NCBI GenBank assembly: GCA_002763895.1
Contig: NSLH01000013.1
Location: 1 to 64,000 of the forward strand
DNA length: 64,000 nt
DNA from: [Chlorobium] sp. 445
Lineage (GTDB): Bacteria; Bacteroidota; Chlorobiia; Chlorobiales; Thermochlorobacteraceae
Direction of reading: 5' to 3'
This document shows positions 43,809 to 55,093 of the stretch, piece after piece. The notes under the pieces were generated by a model that saw only the letters and a program-made list of their open reading frames with translations, was not told where the DNA came from and did no database searches. The translations under genes were made by a program, and so were the position numbers. The first letter of the stretch is position 1; the number at the start of each line of letters is the position of its first letter.

Positions 43809-44916
43809 CAGCTTTTTCCAAGGCTTCAAGCACGCATTGCGCAGTGTTGAGCCATGAAAATTTCTTTGCTTGCGCATAGCCGCTTGTCACAAGACGCTGC
43901 CGCAACATCTCATTGCTCCACATGTCAAGTAGCCGATGCGTTAAGTCTTCCATGGTGTCGTATCGCAGTGCTGCATCGCCTGCGGTCTCGGGCATTGCGG
44001 TCCGATTAGCAATAATCACGGGGCACCCGACATGCATCGCTTCCACAATCGGCATGGCAAACGACTCATAGCGGCTTGTCATCACAAGTGCAACTGCTGA
44101 CGCATAAAACGCCCGCAGGTCTTCTGACTTTACATACCGTGCGCAAAAAACTTTTGTGTCCAACGCATGTTGCTCAATGAAGGCATCAATTGCTTCTTGA
44201 TCATTGCCAGCACTGCCGACCATCACCAGTCGTAGAGCAGGATTTTCGACCAAAGCCGCTCGGAATGCAGATAGCAGTTCGATGTAGTTTTTATACTTGT
44301 GGCTAATACCGACACTCAAGAAAAATTGGTCAAAAGGCACAGCGTATTTGTGGAGTGTGGCGCAGCGTTCTTCTTCAGAAATCTTTACCTCAAAATGTGG
44401 TGCCGCTGCCGCTGGCGCAAGCAAAATGCGGGCAGGCTCTATACCGTAGTGCTTGACAAGGTCAGACTTGGCATACTCCGATACTGTGAGAATATATGCC
44501 GCTTGCTTGATAGCGTGTGTAATCATGGTATCAAGATACCATCGGCGGGGGCGTTCAATGAGTTCAGGATAAACTTTGATGAGCGCATCGTGGACAATCA
44601 CAACAGCAGGCACATGGCTTAACACAGGCTTAGTAAAGAAGGGATAGAGCGTAACATCAACTTGCATATCACGCAGTCGCTTCGGCAAGATAAGTTGCTC
44701 CCAGGCAATGCGGTGTGCGGTGCCATATAATTTTACTTTCTCACTGTTCATGCTACTGGATTCAAACCCACTAGCGAAGTGATATGCGGCATCAGTGAAG
44801 ACCGTGAAATGATATGCAGAAGGAACTTGAGCCAGCGCTTTGAGCAAATGATGCGTGTACAAACCTGTGCCGGCATTTTGATTTTTTAGGAGCAGTGCAT
44901 CGATTGCAACATGCAT
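43795..44916 (-). CDS. Family 4 glycosyltransferase
   Basis: A 373-residue GT-B enzyme. The N-terminus has HVAIDALLLKNQNAGTGLYTHHLL, and the C-terminal domain shows FFLSVGISHKYKNYIELLSAF, VMVGSAGN and VMTSRYESFAMPIVEAMHVGCPVI with the E-x7-E donor site. It is the last gene of the minus-strand polysaccharide operon, 4 bases after the preceding glycosyltransferase, and meets the plus-strand glycosyltransferase at a 14-base overlap. Substrate unknown; the group includes mannosyl- and rhamnosyltransferases. Confidence 0.88.
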   Translation of the reverse strand: MHVAIDALLLKNQNAGTGLYTHHLLKALAQVPSAYHFTVFTDAAYHFASGFESSSMNSEKVKLYGTAHRIAWEQLILPKRLRDMQVDVTLYPFFTKPVLSHVPAVVIVHDALIKVYPELIERPRRWYLDTMITHAIKQAAYILTVSEYAKSDLVKHYGIEPARILLAPAAAAPHFEVKISEEERCATLHKYAVPFDQFFLSVGISHKYKNYIELLSAFRAALVENPALRLVMVGSAGNDQEAIDAFIEQHALDTKVFCARYVKSEDLRAFYASAVALVMTSRYESFAMPIVEAMHVGCPVIIANRTAMPETAGDAALRYDTMEDLTHRLLDMWSNEMLRQRLVTSGYAQAKKFSWLNTAQCVLEALEKAVRAV

Positions 44917-44920
44917 CGTT

Positions 44921-46042
44921 TTAGCTTCTCTGAATTATTTGAAGAATATGACTAAGCCTTGTTGCAACGGATTTCCACTCGGCATCAGCACGCTGCATAA
45001 TCACACCGCTACGGAAGCGTTGCCATGTTTCATGCTCGACCACAATAGAGTGCATCGCCTCTGCCCAACCGGCAATATCATGCGTTGCAATTGTTCTGCC
45101 TTCTACACCATCAGCAAGCAGTGAAGTGAAAGCTTGTGTTTTGCTGGCTAACACTGGTATGCCAACGCTTCGTGCCCACTGCAAAACACCACTTGCAGAG
45201 ACAAATCCTAAGTCTGAATACGGCATCGCGAGCGCATTGACCGACCGCAAAAATGCCATAATCTCAGGCTCATCTAAATAGCCTCTGAACTGCACGCTGT
45301 CCGTAAGCGCATACTTTTGTACCAGACCTTGAACGCGCTGCAAGTAGAGCGAGCCTTTTCTCGTAATCGGTTCGCCATAAATGACGAGACGCGGACAAGG
45401 TTTGTTTTCTTTCTTCAGGCGATATGCAGCTTCAATCAAAATATGCAAGCCTTTATGCGGATTGATGTAGCCGAAGTATCCCAGCGTGGGTACGGATGAA
45501 GTTGGAGCAGGTGCGCATTCAGGCGGGTCAAGATACAGCAGATGCGGAACATAAAACACCTGCGGCACAAACGGAAAAAATCGCTTAAACTTTTCTTCTA
45601 AGATTTGTTTGCCAAGGGGCGTGAGTGTAACGAAGATGTCGCACTGCTGAATCATGTCTCGTTCAAGCGTCCAATCCAGTGCATCTAGAAAAAGGCGTCG
45701 CAGGGCGCGCGTCAATGTGAAGGCGGACATCTTTTCCAAGAGAGGCGTCATTTCAACGGCAAAGCGCGGTGGGTCATGAATAGTAATCAGTCGCCGCAGG
45801 TCTGGTCGCTGCTTTTTCTGACGGCGGAGTGCCTGAAAAATTTTGCCTTCGCCCACGCTCATCTCTGCCATGATGATGCTGTGCTTGGGCAGAGAGCGAT
45901 AGCATTGCTCAAACTCCATGTCATCGACACGGCGGAAGACAAATTCGGGAGCATATTTTTTCATCGCAGAACAAAGCAGGCTCGCATACTGAGAAATGCC
46001 ATTGAGAGGATGCAACTTCGGGGTAAGATAGATAATTTCCAT
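44921..46042 (-). CDS. Family 4 glycosyltransferase
   Basis: A 373-residue GT-B fold glycosyltransferase. Visible features are EIIYLTPKLHPLNGISQYASLL at the N-terminus, TLGYFGYINPHKGLHILIEAA at the start of the donor domain, RLVIYGEP and NALAMPYSDLGFVSASGVLQWA with a modified E-x7-E region (the first Glu is replaced by Ser/Gly-rich sequence). It starts 5 bases after the PorU-like gene stop, on the same strand, and its own stop is 4 bases before the next glycosyltransferase. The substrate cannot be assigned. Confidence 0.85.
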   Translation of the reverse strand: MEIIYLTPKLHPLNGISQYASLLCSAMKKYAPEFVFRRVDDMEFEQCYRSLPKHSIIMAEMSVGEGKIFQALRRQKKQRPDLRRLITIHDPPRFAVEMTPLLEKMSAFTLTRALRRLFLDALDWTLERDMIQQCDIFVTLTPLGKQILEEKFKRFFPFVPQVFYVPHLLYLDPPECAPAPTSSVPTLGYFGYINPHKGLHILIEAAYRLKKENKPCPRLVIYGEPITRKGSLYLQRVQGLVQKYALTDSVQFRGYLDEPEIMAFLRSVNALAMPYSDLGFVSASGVLQWARSVGIPVLASKTQAFTSLLADGVEGRTIATHDIAGWAEAMHSIVVEHETWQRFRSGVIMQRADAEWKSVATRLSHILQIIQRS

Positions 46043-46047
46043 TGCAG

Positions 46048-49000
46048 TCAGCGTACGATAGCAAGTCGCTCCGTTTTGGTAATCGTGCCTTTGGATGAGC
46101 GAACAACAACACGATAAAGATAAACGCCATTAGCAAGCAGATCGCCATCTTTATCACGTCCGTCCCAAGGAATGCGGTAGTATTCACTCCATCCTGCATT
46201 GATGACAGGCATAACATCAAGCTCCTGTACCAGCCGTCCAGCGATGGTATAGATAAAAATTTTGAATTCTGTAGGTCGTTCATCATCGGGGCTCGTGAGG
46301 CGAAAAGCAAATTCGGTTTTGTCCGAAAAGGGATTCGGGTAGTTGAAAAGATTTTCTACTCTGAATTCTGAGTCGACACGAAAGCGCACCACAGTGGAGG
46401 CGCTATCAGCAAGATTTCCAGCAGCATCGCGTATAGTGGCAAAGAGTGTATAGTCGCCGTCGGTAAGCGTTGGCGTGAAGATGGCAGTCGCAGTAGGGTT
46501 ATTCGCTGTAGCTGGTATAAAAGTCAGTTGCTGAGATTGGGCGTAGAAAATCGGGCGGCGATTGAGAAACACTCGAATGGCATTTGTGTCGGTAAGCGAG
46601 AGTGTATTATCAAATGCTCGAATCACGATGCGCGGACGCTGGCGAACTGTTTCACCGTTGCTGATGCGTCGTCCATCGAACTCAATGGTAGCGGTCGGAC
46701 GCACCGTGTCTGCTCGCACGAAAATGGAAAGGCTAGCGCGGTTGTTTTGCTTTGAGAGCTCGGCTAAACGTGAGTCAGGGTCGAGTTCCAGCGCAAGTGT
46801 TTGCAATCCAGTTTGCACAAAAGCAGGCAAGGTTATGGTGAGCGGATGTGTTGCGCCTGCACTTAGTGAATCGATTTGAAGGGTTTGCAGAGTTTGTCGC
46901 TGACCGGTGGGCAAGACGAGTGAGATGCGAACGGTGATGGAGTCAAGCCGTGCTTGACCTAAGTTTCGCACTTCAGCTGAAATCGATATAGGTTCGCCTG
47001 CGTCAAGAGAATCGTGCTCGGCACGGAAAGTGCGGTAAGAAATAGCTGCATCGCCGGCTTTGGTGTAAGTCAGACGCACAGTGGTGAGCTTGGGAGCTAT
47101 GCCTGTGTTAGTGTCACGTTGAAGTAATGCATGCAGTCGCAGATAGGGATACCGCTTTGCATCGATGAATGAGAGGTCTATACCAGCACTTTGCGTGGTT
47201 GTCAGAAGTGAATCTTCTTTGCCATCGAGACGCAGACCCAGCACGGTAAAGCGGGTTTGTGTGCGGTTGCCAGTGCTTTGCCACGAAAGCTGCTGCCAGC
47301 GCGAGGCTGGACCAATACGGTCGGTTGCAAAGCCGGCACTGAGGCGTTGAATCGTGATGGCGGTGTCAATGGTGGTAACGATTCCAGCAGAGTCGCAGCC
47401 CTGTAACGATGAAGCACAGCGCGTGCCCCATGCTTCGGCATAAAAACGGCGGTTTTTGAACCAATAAATGCCCACGATTCACGAAAGCGCAAATTGCCAA
47501 AGTGTTGGCTGCCGAGCTGCTCAAGGCGTTGACGAATGGGATTCATTGGCAGATCGCGTGTGTCGGGAATGGCATCGACCAGACTTATCAGCGCAAGTTG
47601 ATGCGGTGCCATATTATCGATTAAACGATTAAAGCGAGCGGGCAAGGAAGTATCAGGATTGATAAGTGTGTAGGGGAACATGGTCAGAAAGTCAAAGTTT
47701 TCTACGCGCGTTACACGCACAACTTGCGATGTGTCTAAGATGGCGATATTCAAGCCGCGCAATGGTCCGCGCGGTGGTGTGCTAAGTCCGATGACATCAA
47801 ACTGACGATCATCGCCGACAATAATTTCATAAAAAAGATTGGGTAATTGCGCGTTTAGTCCCACAGAGCGTACAATGAGCGGCAAGCGACCATCGCCATT
47901 GGTAAGACCGTCAGACACGCGGTTTAAGCCCACCAGTTGATTACGCCAGAGTTGTGAACCGAGCTGTTGCCATGCGTCTGCATCACTTGATTCATCGGAG
48001 AAGGTTACAGGCAAGATTTGCCATGGTGTTTCGTCAGAACCATCAAGGCTGCGGACGCGCCAGAAGTAAGGCACATTTGCAAGCGGTGGAAGATTGGGTT
48101 GCCACTCCGTCGTGTAAAGTCCTTCAGGTACATTAGCGCTGCGCTGACAAAGAGGGCTATCGAAGCGGTCGGTTGTATCAAGTTCAAATTGATAGATGCG
48201 CTCACTTTTGGGGCGTTCGCTTGGGTTGAGGACAACGAAACGAGGTGATAAGCGCAGCATCGTGCCAAAGGCTTGTGGCGTTGCAACAGCAACGGCATTT
48301 GTGAGTACATTGATACGCAACGAAGCGCGATTATTCTCTTTTGAGACTTCCACAATGCGATTGCTTTCATCGAGGCGAACTTCAAGGTCGTGTATGCCTA
48401 ATCTGCCTGAAAAATCCAATCTGACCACGATAGAATCGCGCAGACCAATCGGACGCAGAGTGGTATCGAGCACTAAAATTGGCGTTGGACTTTCTGCCCA
48501 GCGGTCATAGATGCGCACATTGACGCTATCACGAGTAGCTAAGCCATAGTTTGAGATGACAAGAGCAAGCGGCTGCAGGTCGCTTTCGTTGAGCACAGGA
48601 TTAAGAAATGTGAGTTGCTCGGGCGTGAGTGCCAAATCAGGCAAGGTGGCAAGTGCCATAGGTTCGGCGGGGTCGCCTTGAATGTTGTAGTGATCGATGG
48701 TGCCTTCCACAGCAGCGCTGAAAAAAGCAAATTGCTCGCTAAACGCACGATGCGCTGAAAACCAGATTTCGCCTGCGGTGCGCTGCGCATTTTGAATCGC
48801 TCGAAAGACATTCTGGCTCAGCATATGATCTAACGATGGAAAGCCCCAGCCGGCTGTTCCAATGAAGCAAAGTGCACCACCATTGGGTGAGAGTAGAAAT
48901 TGTTCGGTAAAGGATTTCCCGAAAGGTTCTGCAAAGCGACCAGTGTTACATGTCCAACTCAGCACGAGCGGATAGCGACCACGATTTTGCAGTGTGAGCG

Positions 49001-51593
49001 GATCGCCAAGGGCAAGGTCCCAGCTGTTTGAGCCGGCGTGTCCAATGTAATGCACTAGAGCGGCGCCTGTTGCCATAGCGTTACGAATCTGCGACTCGAG
49101 TTGTGTACTGATAAAAGGATTTTGGTCGTCGCGATAGAGCGTATCAGCTCTGCCAGCGATTGGCGGCGGTATGATGAAGTTAGAGATAATGCTGTTAGAG
49201 TAAGTGCGAAAAAGTTGCTGCTCCAGCAAATTGAATCCACCATTGACAAAAAGAAAATTCTTATGCCATGCTTCTGCTCTAAATGGTTGGCTATCGCCAA
49301 TGAGCTTGCGCAGATATGTTTCAGCTTCAGCGACGCTATAGACAGGAATGCGCCCAATCATCATTTTTGGAATGTTGCGAAAGCGTCGAGTTGGGGCATT
49401 ATCGAAACTCACAAACCAGATGTCGCTAACGGGCTGTCCATATGTTGGTACAAGTGCAGGGCGCGCTCGTGAAACAGGCAGGTTGCCTTTGAAGTCGCGG
49501 TTGGCGCCACCGAAGAGCAAGACATAGCGCGGTTGTGGTGCGCGCCAGTTCTCAAAAGCATATTTCAAAAACTGCCGAATCGCTATAGGGTCATAGAGGC
49601 CGAAATTAAACTCATCATAAATCTGCTCGGTCTCTACAACTTCAACGCGATAACTACCGCCTTGAGCTGAGGCGCGATGCGCTGCCAAACGACTTGCTTG
49701 CTCGCAAAAAAGCGGATGCGTGATGATAATGTAATCAGCAGTGCGACTGGGATTGCGAAGTAACGGCTTTGCGTTATGTAGCCGAATAAGCGGGCGATAA
49801 AAATTTCGCCGCTCGGCAAACACATAAGTTTTGTTTGCTTCAACACCGATGCGCAATCGCTCGACACTTTGAGCTGTGATAGTTAGTCGAACAGTGTCAG
49901 TAAGGTTGTAGAGTGTATAGTCGCTATCCTGTATGCCTGCAAGCTCAAGATCTTGGGCGGCGTTATCGGAGGCAAAAAAGAATTGACGTGATGCTGTGGG
50001 CAGCGTGAAATTGCGCGGGAAAGAAAATTCAATCCAGTCTAAGGCAACAATTGCAATGCTGGTCTGGGCACTTGTGCGTCGCAGACGATAGAGCAGTTGA
50101 TTTTGTCCATTGCGCAGCACTGCAGCGTTGAACGATAGTGTATAGACATTAGCTCCCCTGCTCGAGAGTGAGATTGAACCAATCGATGTGCCGTTGAGAA
50201 TAATTTCAAACTCTGCGGTGCCAGAAGTGGTATGCGCAAAACGCACAGCGGCGCGTGCTGTGCCAGCGCTCACTACGCCTTCAAGTTGAAAAGTAGTCTG
50301 TGCCGTGTCGATTGGCAGAGAGGGGTTAGATTGAAAATACCGCTGCGCCCAACCTTCACCGAGCACACGCTCAGTAACATACTGACCTTGCTCTGTAAGT
50401 GCAGCGACATAGATACAATCTTGCTCAATGCGATGTGTGGCAAGAAAACTTTGTGAGAGCGCAGTGCCTCTTGGCGTTGCAGTTGCCGTTACCACACGCC
50501 GACCTTGCGTACCGCCCCATGTAAGCCAATAGACATTGGTATCGCTGTACACATTTCGTAGCTCTGTAACACTGCCAATCACATTGCCTGTAAATTCGTC
50601 CAGTACAGGCTCGGGCGTAGCACGATTAAAGCTGCCAAGAAACTCGATTTCATCGTTTGCATCAAGTCGCCCATCTTCTTCGCCGCGCACGAAAATCGGT
50701 AGTTCTTTGCCCTTGTAAATGAGTCGCAAAGTACGTGGATTGATGCCCGAAAGACTGACTCCTGCTGCTGCAATCTCAGCACCAGAGAGGCGATAGAGAC
50801 CATCTTCTGTGGTCAGTAGTTTGAGGTAAGGCTGAGAAGGATTATACCAATTTGCGGTGCTATCACTTGCTATGCTCATAACTTCGGGCAATGTAGAAGA
50901 ACTGACTCGGAAGGCTTTGGCTTCGTTGTAGTTTAGCAGATGTTGGCAAAGAAATTGCTCATCGAGAAAGCTATGTGTGTGCGGTTGAACCAGCGTGTTG
51001 GAGTTTGGGGCTTTTACAATCGACCAGTTGACTTCTATCAAGCGATGCCAGCGCAGTTCCTTTCGTGCAGCTGAATACTGCAGCGGTGCAATTTGTACTT
51101 GCGCCACATATTGTGTCCCCACATAGAAGTAACGCACAACATTTGCTATCGATGCCGGCAGAAAGTCTGCCGAAGCATAAGCTGCACTGTTTTTAAGTCT
51201 TTGTGTGATATTACTCTCTTGCAGTAGGGTATTGTCACTTGCTACAGGCGCTAAACGAATATTCTGCTTGGTTTCCCCTGCAAGACGCTTTGCTGAAACT
51301 GTAAGTGTGGCACCAGCAGGCAGACCAATGTAAATGGATTTGACCGGCACAAACGGCACAAGTTCGTATGAGGACATAGCTTTAAGTGCCGCTTCAGGCA
51401 AATGTCCTGCATCAAATTCAGCGTAGAAGAGTTTTGTGCTACCAATCGTTTCCTCTCTTAGACGTAAATCATAAGTTTGCACAAAGGTTTGACCAGAAAA
51501 CTGCTCGGTGGGTTTAGGTTGAGCGTAAAGAAGAAATGGAAACAGCGCAACGCAGCATAGCGCAAGCCTTTTCACAATAAGCACAATACGCAT
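46048..51593 (-). CDS. porU: PorU-like gingipain-fold sortase with T9SS-type C-terminal domain, one frameshift
   Basis: Frames 47202-51593 and 46048-47475 become one 1848-residue protein when one base is added to the A5 run at 47442-47446. A signal peptide (LALCCVALFPFLLYAQ) opens the protein at ATG 51593. The peptidase C25 domain has LLFGGANRDFKG, the catalytic His852 in HYIGHAG and Cys882 in SWTCNTG. After it come Ig/CARDB-like repeats (SKENNRASL; SKQNNRASL) and a C-terminal FlgD/T9SS type A-like sorting region (NYPNPFSD, GVYLYRVVVRS). PorU removes C-terminal signals from secreted proteins and joins them to anionic LPS. ATG overlaps the ligase stop (TAATG). Identity versus another C25 peptidase is inferred. 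Confidence 0.85.
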
Positions 51594-52962
51594 TAGGCAA
51601 TTTTCACAGTTTGAGATAGCGTGAGAACTTTTGCTTGCAAGTTGAGCCATCCTATCATCACCCCTATGGCAAGCCAAAAGTGAACGGCAACCAATGAACC
51701 AAGCGTAAAAAATAAGGTCAAAATGACCACAAATAAACCCAAGAGTATGATGCCGTGCGCTTTACTCGTCTCATCTGGAGCGCTTACAGTGTGAGTGAGT
51801 AATGCTTTCAAAAGTTTTGCAAGAGCATAGAAAAAAACGCTGGCGCCCACAAGACCTGTCTGTACAAGTACATTGATATAGATGATGGAAACTGCTTGCG
51901 GTGTGGCATCTACGCTTGGCGCATAGATTTCAAAGAAGTAAGGAATAAATGGACCAATGCCGATAAGGGGATGATCAAGAAAAATTCTCAGTCCGACTTT
52001 AGCTTGATGGAATCTTGCAACGCGCGACACAGCAGAGATATCCGTCTCTTCAGCAAAAATTTTTGCAGAAATGCATTATCTATTGCGCTAAGCACAAACT
52101 CGCATTGCCCAGCGAATGTGATGACAAGCAGGATAGCGAGCAGTGTGAGGAGGGTTGTTTTGATAACTTGCCGAAGCGGATAGATGAGTATCGGTACAAG
52201 CAGAGCAAAAAGTATCATGCCCACCAAAGCCGATGTCGAAAAAGAAAGTAGCAGCGCCACGATATTAAGCAGAAAAATCAATTTGAGCCATTGCGGCAGC
52301 GACGAGCGTTTCTCACTCGACTGCCACTGCATGATAGCCATCACGGTCAGTGGAAGGATAATGCTAAGATATCCGCCATAGGGACCGGGCTCAAAATAAG
52401 TGGAGGCAAAGCGGACAATGCCACTCTCAAAAAAAATTCCGCGCGGCGCATCAGGGCGTTCAATAATTCTGTTGAACTGCAGTGCTTGAATTTCAAAGCT
52501 AAATAAAAAGCTAAAGAGTTGATAGAGTGCATAGAGTGCTGGAAACACTGACCCGAGTGCGGCTACTGTTAAAACTGTTCTCAACCCATTTTGCACTTCT
52601 GTAATGAAGCGAACCACTTGCCAGGCAAAAAGCATATTGAGCAACAGGTAGAGATTGATAGTAAAGCGTGAGCTATCCAGCGAACCGATGTATTTCAACT
52701 CAGGTAAATCACCAAAGTTGAGTAGTTCAATATACCCTGCAATTTCAGCGCATACGCTAATGAGAAAGAATGCTAACCCGAGCTTTTGCCACTCAGACAT
52801 AGATTGATTTTCACGCATGTCCAAGAGCGAAAGCGCACCAAGCAGGAGCAAGAGCAATTGATAGGTTTTTAGACTGATACCAGCTATGGAGACATAAAGC
52901 AACTGCTGCAAAGGAATGGTGAAAACAACTGTCAGCAGTACGGCGTAGCGAAGGGTGTTCAT
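51593..52962 (-). CDS. O-antigen ligase/polymerase-like membrane protein, one frameshift
   Basis: Two frames (51988-52962 and 51593-52030) give a 456-residue multi-spanning protein if one T is added (A5 at 52055-52059 on the plus strand); the join reads LQKFFAEETDISAVSRVARF. About 10-12 membrane helices are seen, with a periplasmic loop, and the Wzy/WaaL-type motif region around FEPGPYGGYLSIILPL and, after the shift, HQAKVGLRIFLDHPLIGIGPF, typical of the O-antigen ligase superfamily. It could ligate O-antigen to lipid A-core or polymerise repeats; sequence alone does not decide. The start at ATG 52962 overlaps the preceding GT2 stop by four bases. Confidence 0.82.
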
Positions 52963-54011
52963 GGGTACTGTCGCATTGCGTCCCAAATTGCTTGTGCCTG
53001 TGCGCGCCGACCGTTTAGCCATTGACGAAAAAAAGATAGGACAAGCCGCAGATAAACCAGTGGCAGAGACTGCGGATAAAACTTGCGCACAAATTTAATC
53101 CGACTGCGCGTTGTATAAAATACCGACATTGCACTCCACTTTCTCGGTGTATTACCAACGCTTTGCCCGCTTTTGTGGTAGACAATACTTTTTTCGGCAT
53201 ATCCTAACCTAAACTGTCCATGAGCCCGCATAGTCCAATCTAATTCCTCGAAGTAAAGAAAATACTCTTCGCTCATCAACCCGACTGTTTCTAAAAAAGC
53301 CTTTGAGACCAGCATAGATGCGCCCATGACATAATCCATTGAGGCGCAACACTGATGACGATGTTCAGACGGGAACTGCTCAAGGGGCTGATTTTCAGCG
53401 ATGTGTGAGGTCAGACCGAACCACTTGTTGTAGTGTCCGCCTCCAAGCGTTTGAATCAGCGTCGGATGGTGATAGTAAAGTAGGGTTGAGCCGCAAAGTC
53501 CGATGGTCGTGTCTTGCAAGGCATGCTCAACGAGGTTCAGCAAGGCGTCGGGTGCAACAACGGTATCGCTGTTGAGAAGCCAAATGTAGTCAAAGTCGCC
53601 TTTGGCAAGTGCATAGCGTAAGCCAATGTTATTGCCAGCAGCAAAGCCACGGTTCTCACCAGTTTGAATGAAGATGAGTTTTGCATCGTGTTCATCTGCG
53701 CTGAGTGCAGACTCAACATCGGCGCAAGTGTACTCACAGTAAGTGATTGGTTTGTCAATTGGTGGGTAAGAATATGAACGCAGTGCGTTGTGCGGTGGTG
53801 TCCACACCGAAAGCCGCCCGGTTGCCCATTGCTGAATGTGCCAAAGCGAATCATCGGTTGAGCCATTATCACACACAATGACACGATAGTGTGGATAGTG
53901 CAGGCGAAAGACACTCTCCAAGCACTCAATCGTATCTTGCCAGCCATTCCAGTTCAGCAGCAGAATATAGACTTTTGGAAGGCTATCGTGATTTAATCGG
54001 CTGTGATACAT
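52959..54011 (-). CDS. Family 2 glycosyltransferase
   Basis: A 350-residue GT-A enzyme with KVYILLLNWNGWQDTIECLES, VCDNGSTDDSL, GFAAGNNIGLRYAL, WLLNSDTVVAPD (metal-binding D-x-D-like) and FLYFEELDWTMR, as in rhamnosyl- and galactosyltransferases. A short basic tail follows (HKSGQSVGNTPRKWS). The start at 54011 overlaps the previous GT4 gene by 19 bases. It is cytosolic or membrane-bound and adds a sugar to the lipid-linked repeat. Confidence 0.9.
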   Translation of the reverse strand: MYHSRLNHDSLPKVYILLLNWNGWQDTIECLESVFRLHYPHYRVIVCDNGSTDDSLWHIQQWATGRLSVWTPPHNALRSYSYPPIDKPITYCEYTCADVESALSADEHDAKLIFIQTGENRGFAAGNNIGLRYALAKGDFDYIWLLNSDTVVAPDALLNLVEHALQDTTIGLCGSTLLYYHHPTLIQTLGGGHYNKWFGLTSHIAENQPLEQFPSEHRHQCCASMDYVMGASMLVSKAFLETVGLMSEEYFLYFEELDWTMRAHGQFRLGYAEKSIVYHKSGQSVGNTPRKWSAMSVFYTTRSRIKFVRKFYPQSLPLVYLRLVLSFFRQWLNGRRAQAQAIWDAMRQYP

Positions 54012-55093
54012 TGCTCAAATTTTTTTACAGCACTCTCCCAAGTAAATCGTTGGATATACTGATGTCCATTCATTGCAAGTTGAATACGGAGTTGCGGATT
54101 TTCAATGAGCTGCAAGATATTTGCTGCCAGTGCCTCAGGCTTTCGAGGTGGAGAGAGTAAAGCCGTCTGCTGATGAATGCCGTAATCAGTGTGACCACCA
54201 ATCTGTGTCAGACAGACAGCTGCACCGCATTGCATGGCTTCAGCAGGTGGTAAAGCCATACCTTCTACCCAACTTGGACTAACAAAAATTGCTGATGCGT
54301 TGTAGAGCTCACATAACTGACGCTGTGGCGGGTTTTGGACATACTCTATCCACGCAGGTAGATTGGGTGGCGCATTGGGTGTGCCAAAAAGACGCACAGT
54401 AAGTGTATCAACAGTTTGTTTAACGATGTTCAGTGCGGCAAGACCATCTGCTGAGCCCTTCCAGGGCATCGTATGATACATCATGATAACCGTTGTGGGC
54501 GAGCGTCTGTCAATAGGGTGCATAAGTGAAAAGTAGCCATCTTGATAATCCACACCCTGCGATACCCAACAAGCGCTTTCACCTCTGGAAGCCAAGAACG
54601 TCTGTAGCCACTTTCCCGTAACTAATTTTTTTAGGGGTAATTTCCATGTGGCTTGTGCGCGCTGTGATAAGACGGGGTCGCTGGTAAAGGCGGATTCATC
54701 GTTTTGAATTAAATAAAATTTTCGACCTTTAGAGTCAGGATAAGCAGCTGCCCATTCGGCACTCTCCCAAGCTGTAGCAATCACCACATCTGCGTCAGGA
54801 ATCCAACGCACATCCAAACTCGGTCTCCAAAGCAGTCTTACGCTTTGTGCAAGTCGTATCCATTGATCGGGCTTGTAGCCGCCTTTGTAGCCCAGACTTC
54901 TCAAAAGAAAAAGTAGAGCGCGCTTTATCTTATGCTGACTTGTAGCTTGCCTGTCGTAAGGCACGTTGCCAGTTGCTGCAACAAGTGTTACACAATGCCC
55001 TCTTTGCGCAAGCCGATTCGCGTATTCTATCACAACTTTCAAACCACCTACGGGATTATAGAGCGGCATTGGGCACAAAAAGGTAATCTTCAT
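53993..55093 (-). CDS. Family 4 glycosyltransferase
   Basis: A 366-residue GT-B enzyme starting at ATG 55093 (MKITFLCPMPLYNPVGG), chosen because it overlaps the flippase stop by four bases (ATGA) and gives the normal GT4 N-terminus. The C-terminal domain has TTVIMMYHTMPWKGSADGLAAL, VRLFGTPNAP and FVSPSWVEGMALPPAEAMQCGAA with the E-x7-E donor site. The substrate is unknown. It belongs to the coupled polysaccharide operon. Confidence 0.88.
   Translation of the reverse strand: MKITFLCPMPLYNPVGGLKVVIEYANRLAQRGHCVTLVAATGNVPYDRQATSQHKIKRALLFLLRSLGYKGGYKPDQWIRLAQSVRLLWRPSLDVRWIPDADVVIATAWESAEWAAAYPDSKGRKFYLIQNDESAFTSDPVLSQRAQATWKLPLKKLVTGKWLQTFLASRGESACWVSQGVDYQDGYFSLMHPIDRRSPTTVIMMYHTMPWKGSADGLAALNIVKQTVDTLTVRLFGTPNAPPNLPAWIEYVQNPPQRQLCELYNASAIFVSPSWVEGMALPPAEAMQCGAAVCLTQIGGHTDYGIHQQTALLSPPRKPEALAANILQLIENPQLRIQLAMNGHQYIQRFTWESAVKKFEQCITAD

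Noticed and set aside
48005-48385. Minus-strand open frame in the PorU-like gene
   Set aside because: It is a different frame of a well-supported coding sequence with continuous conserved repeats.
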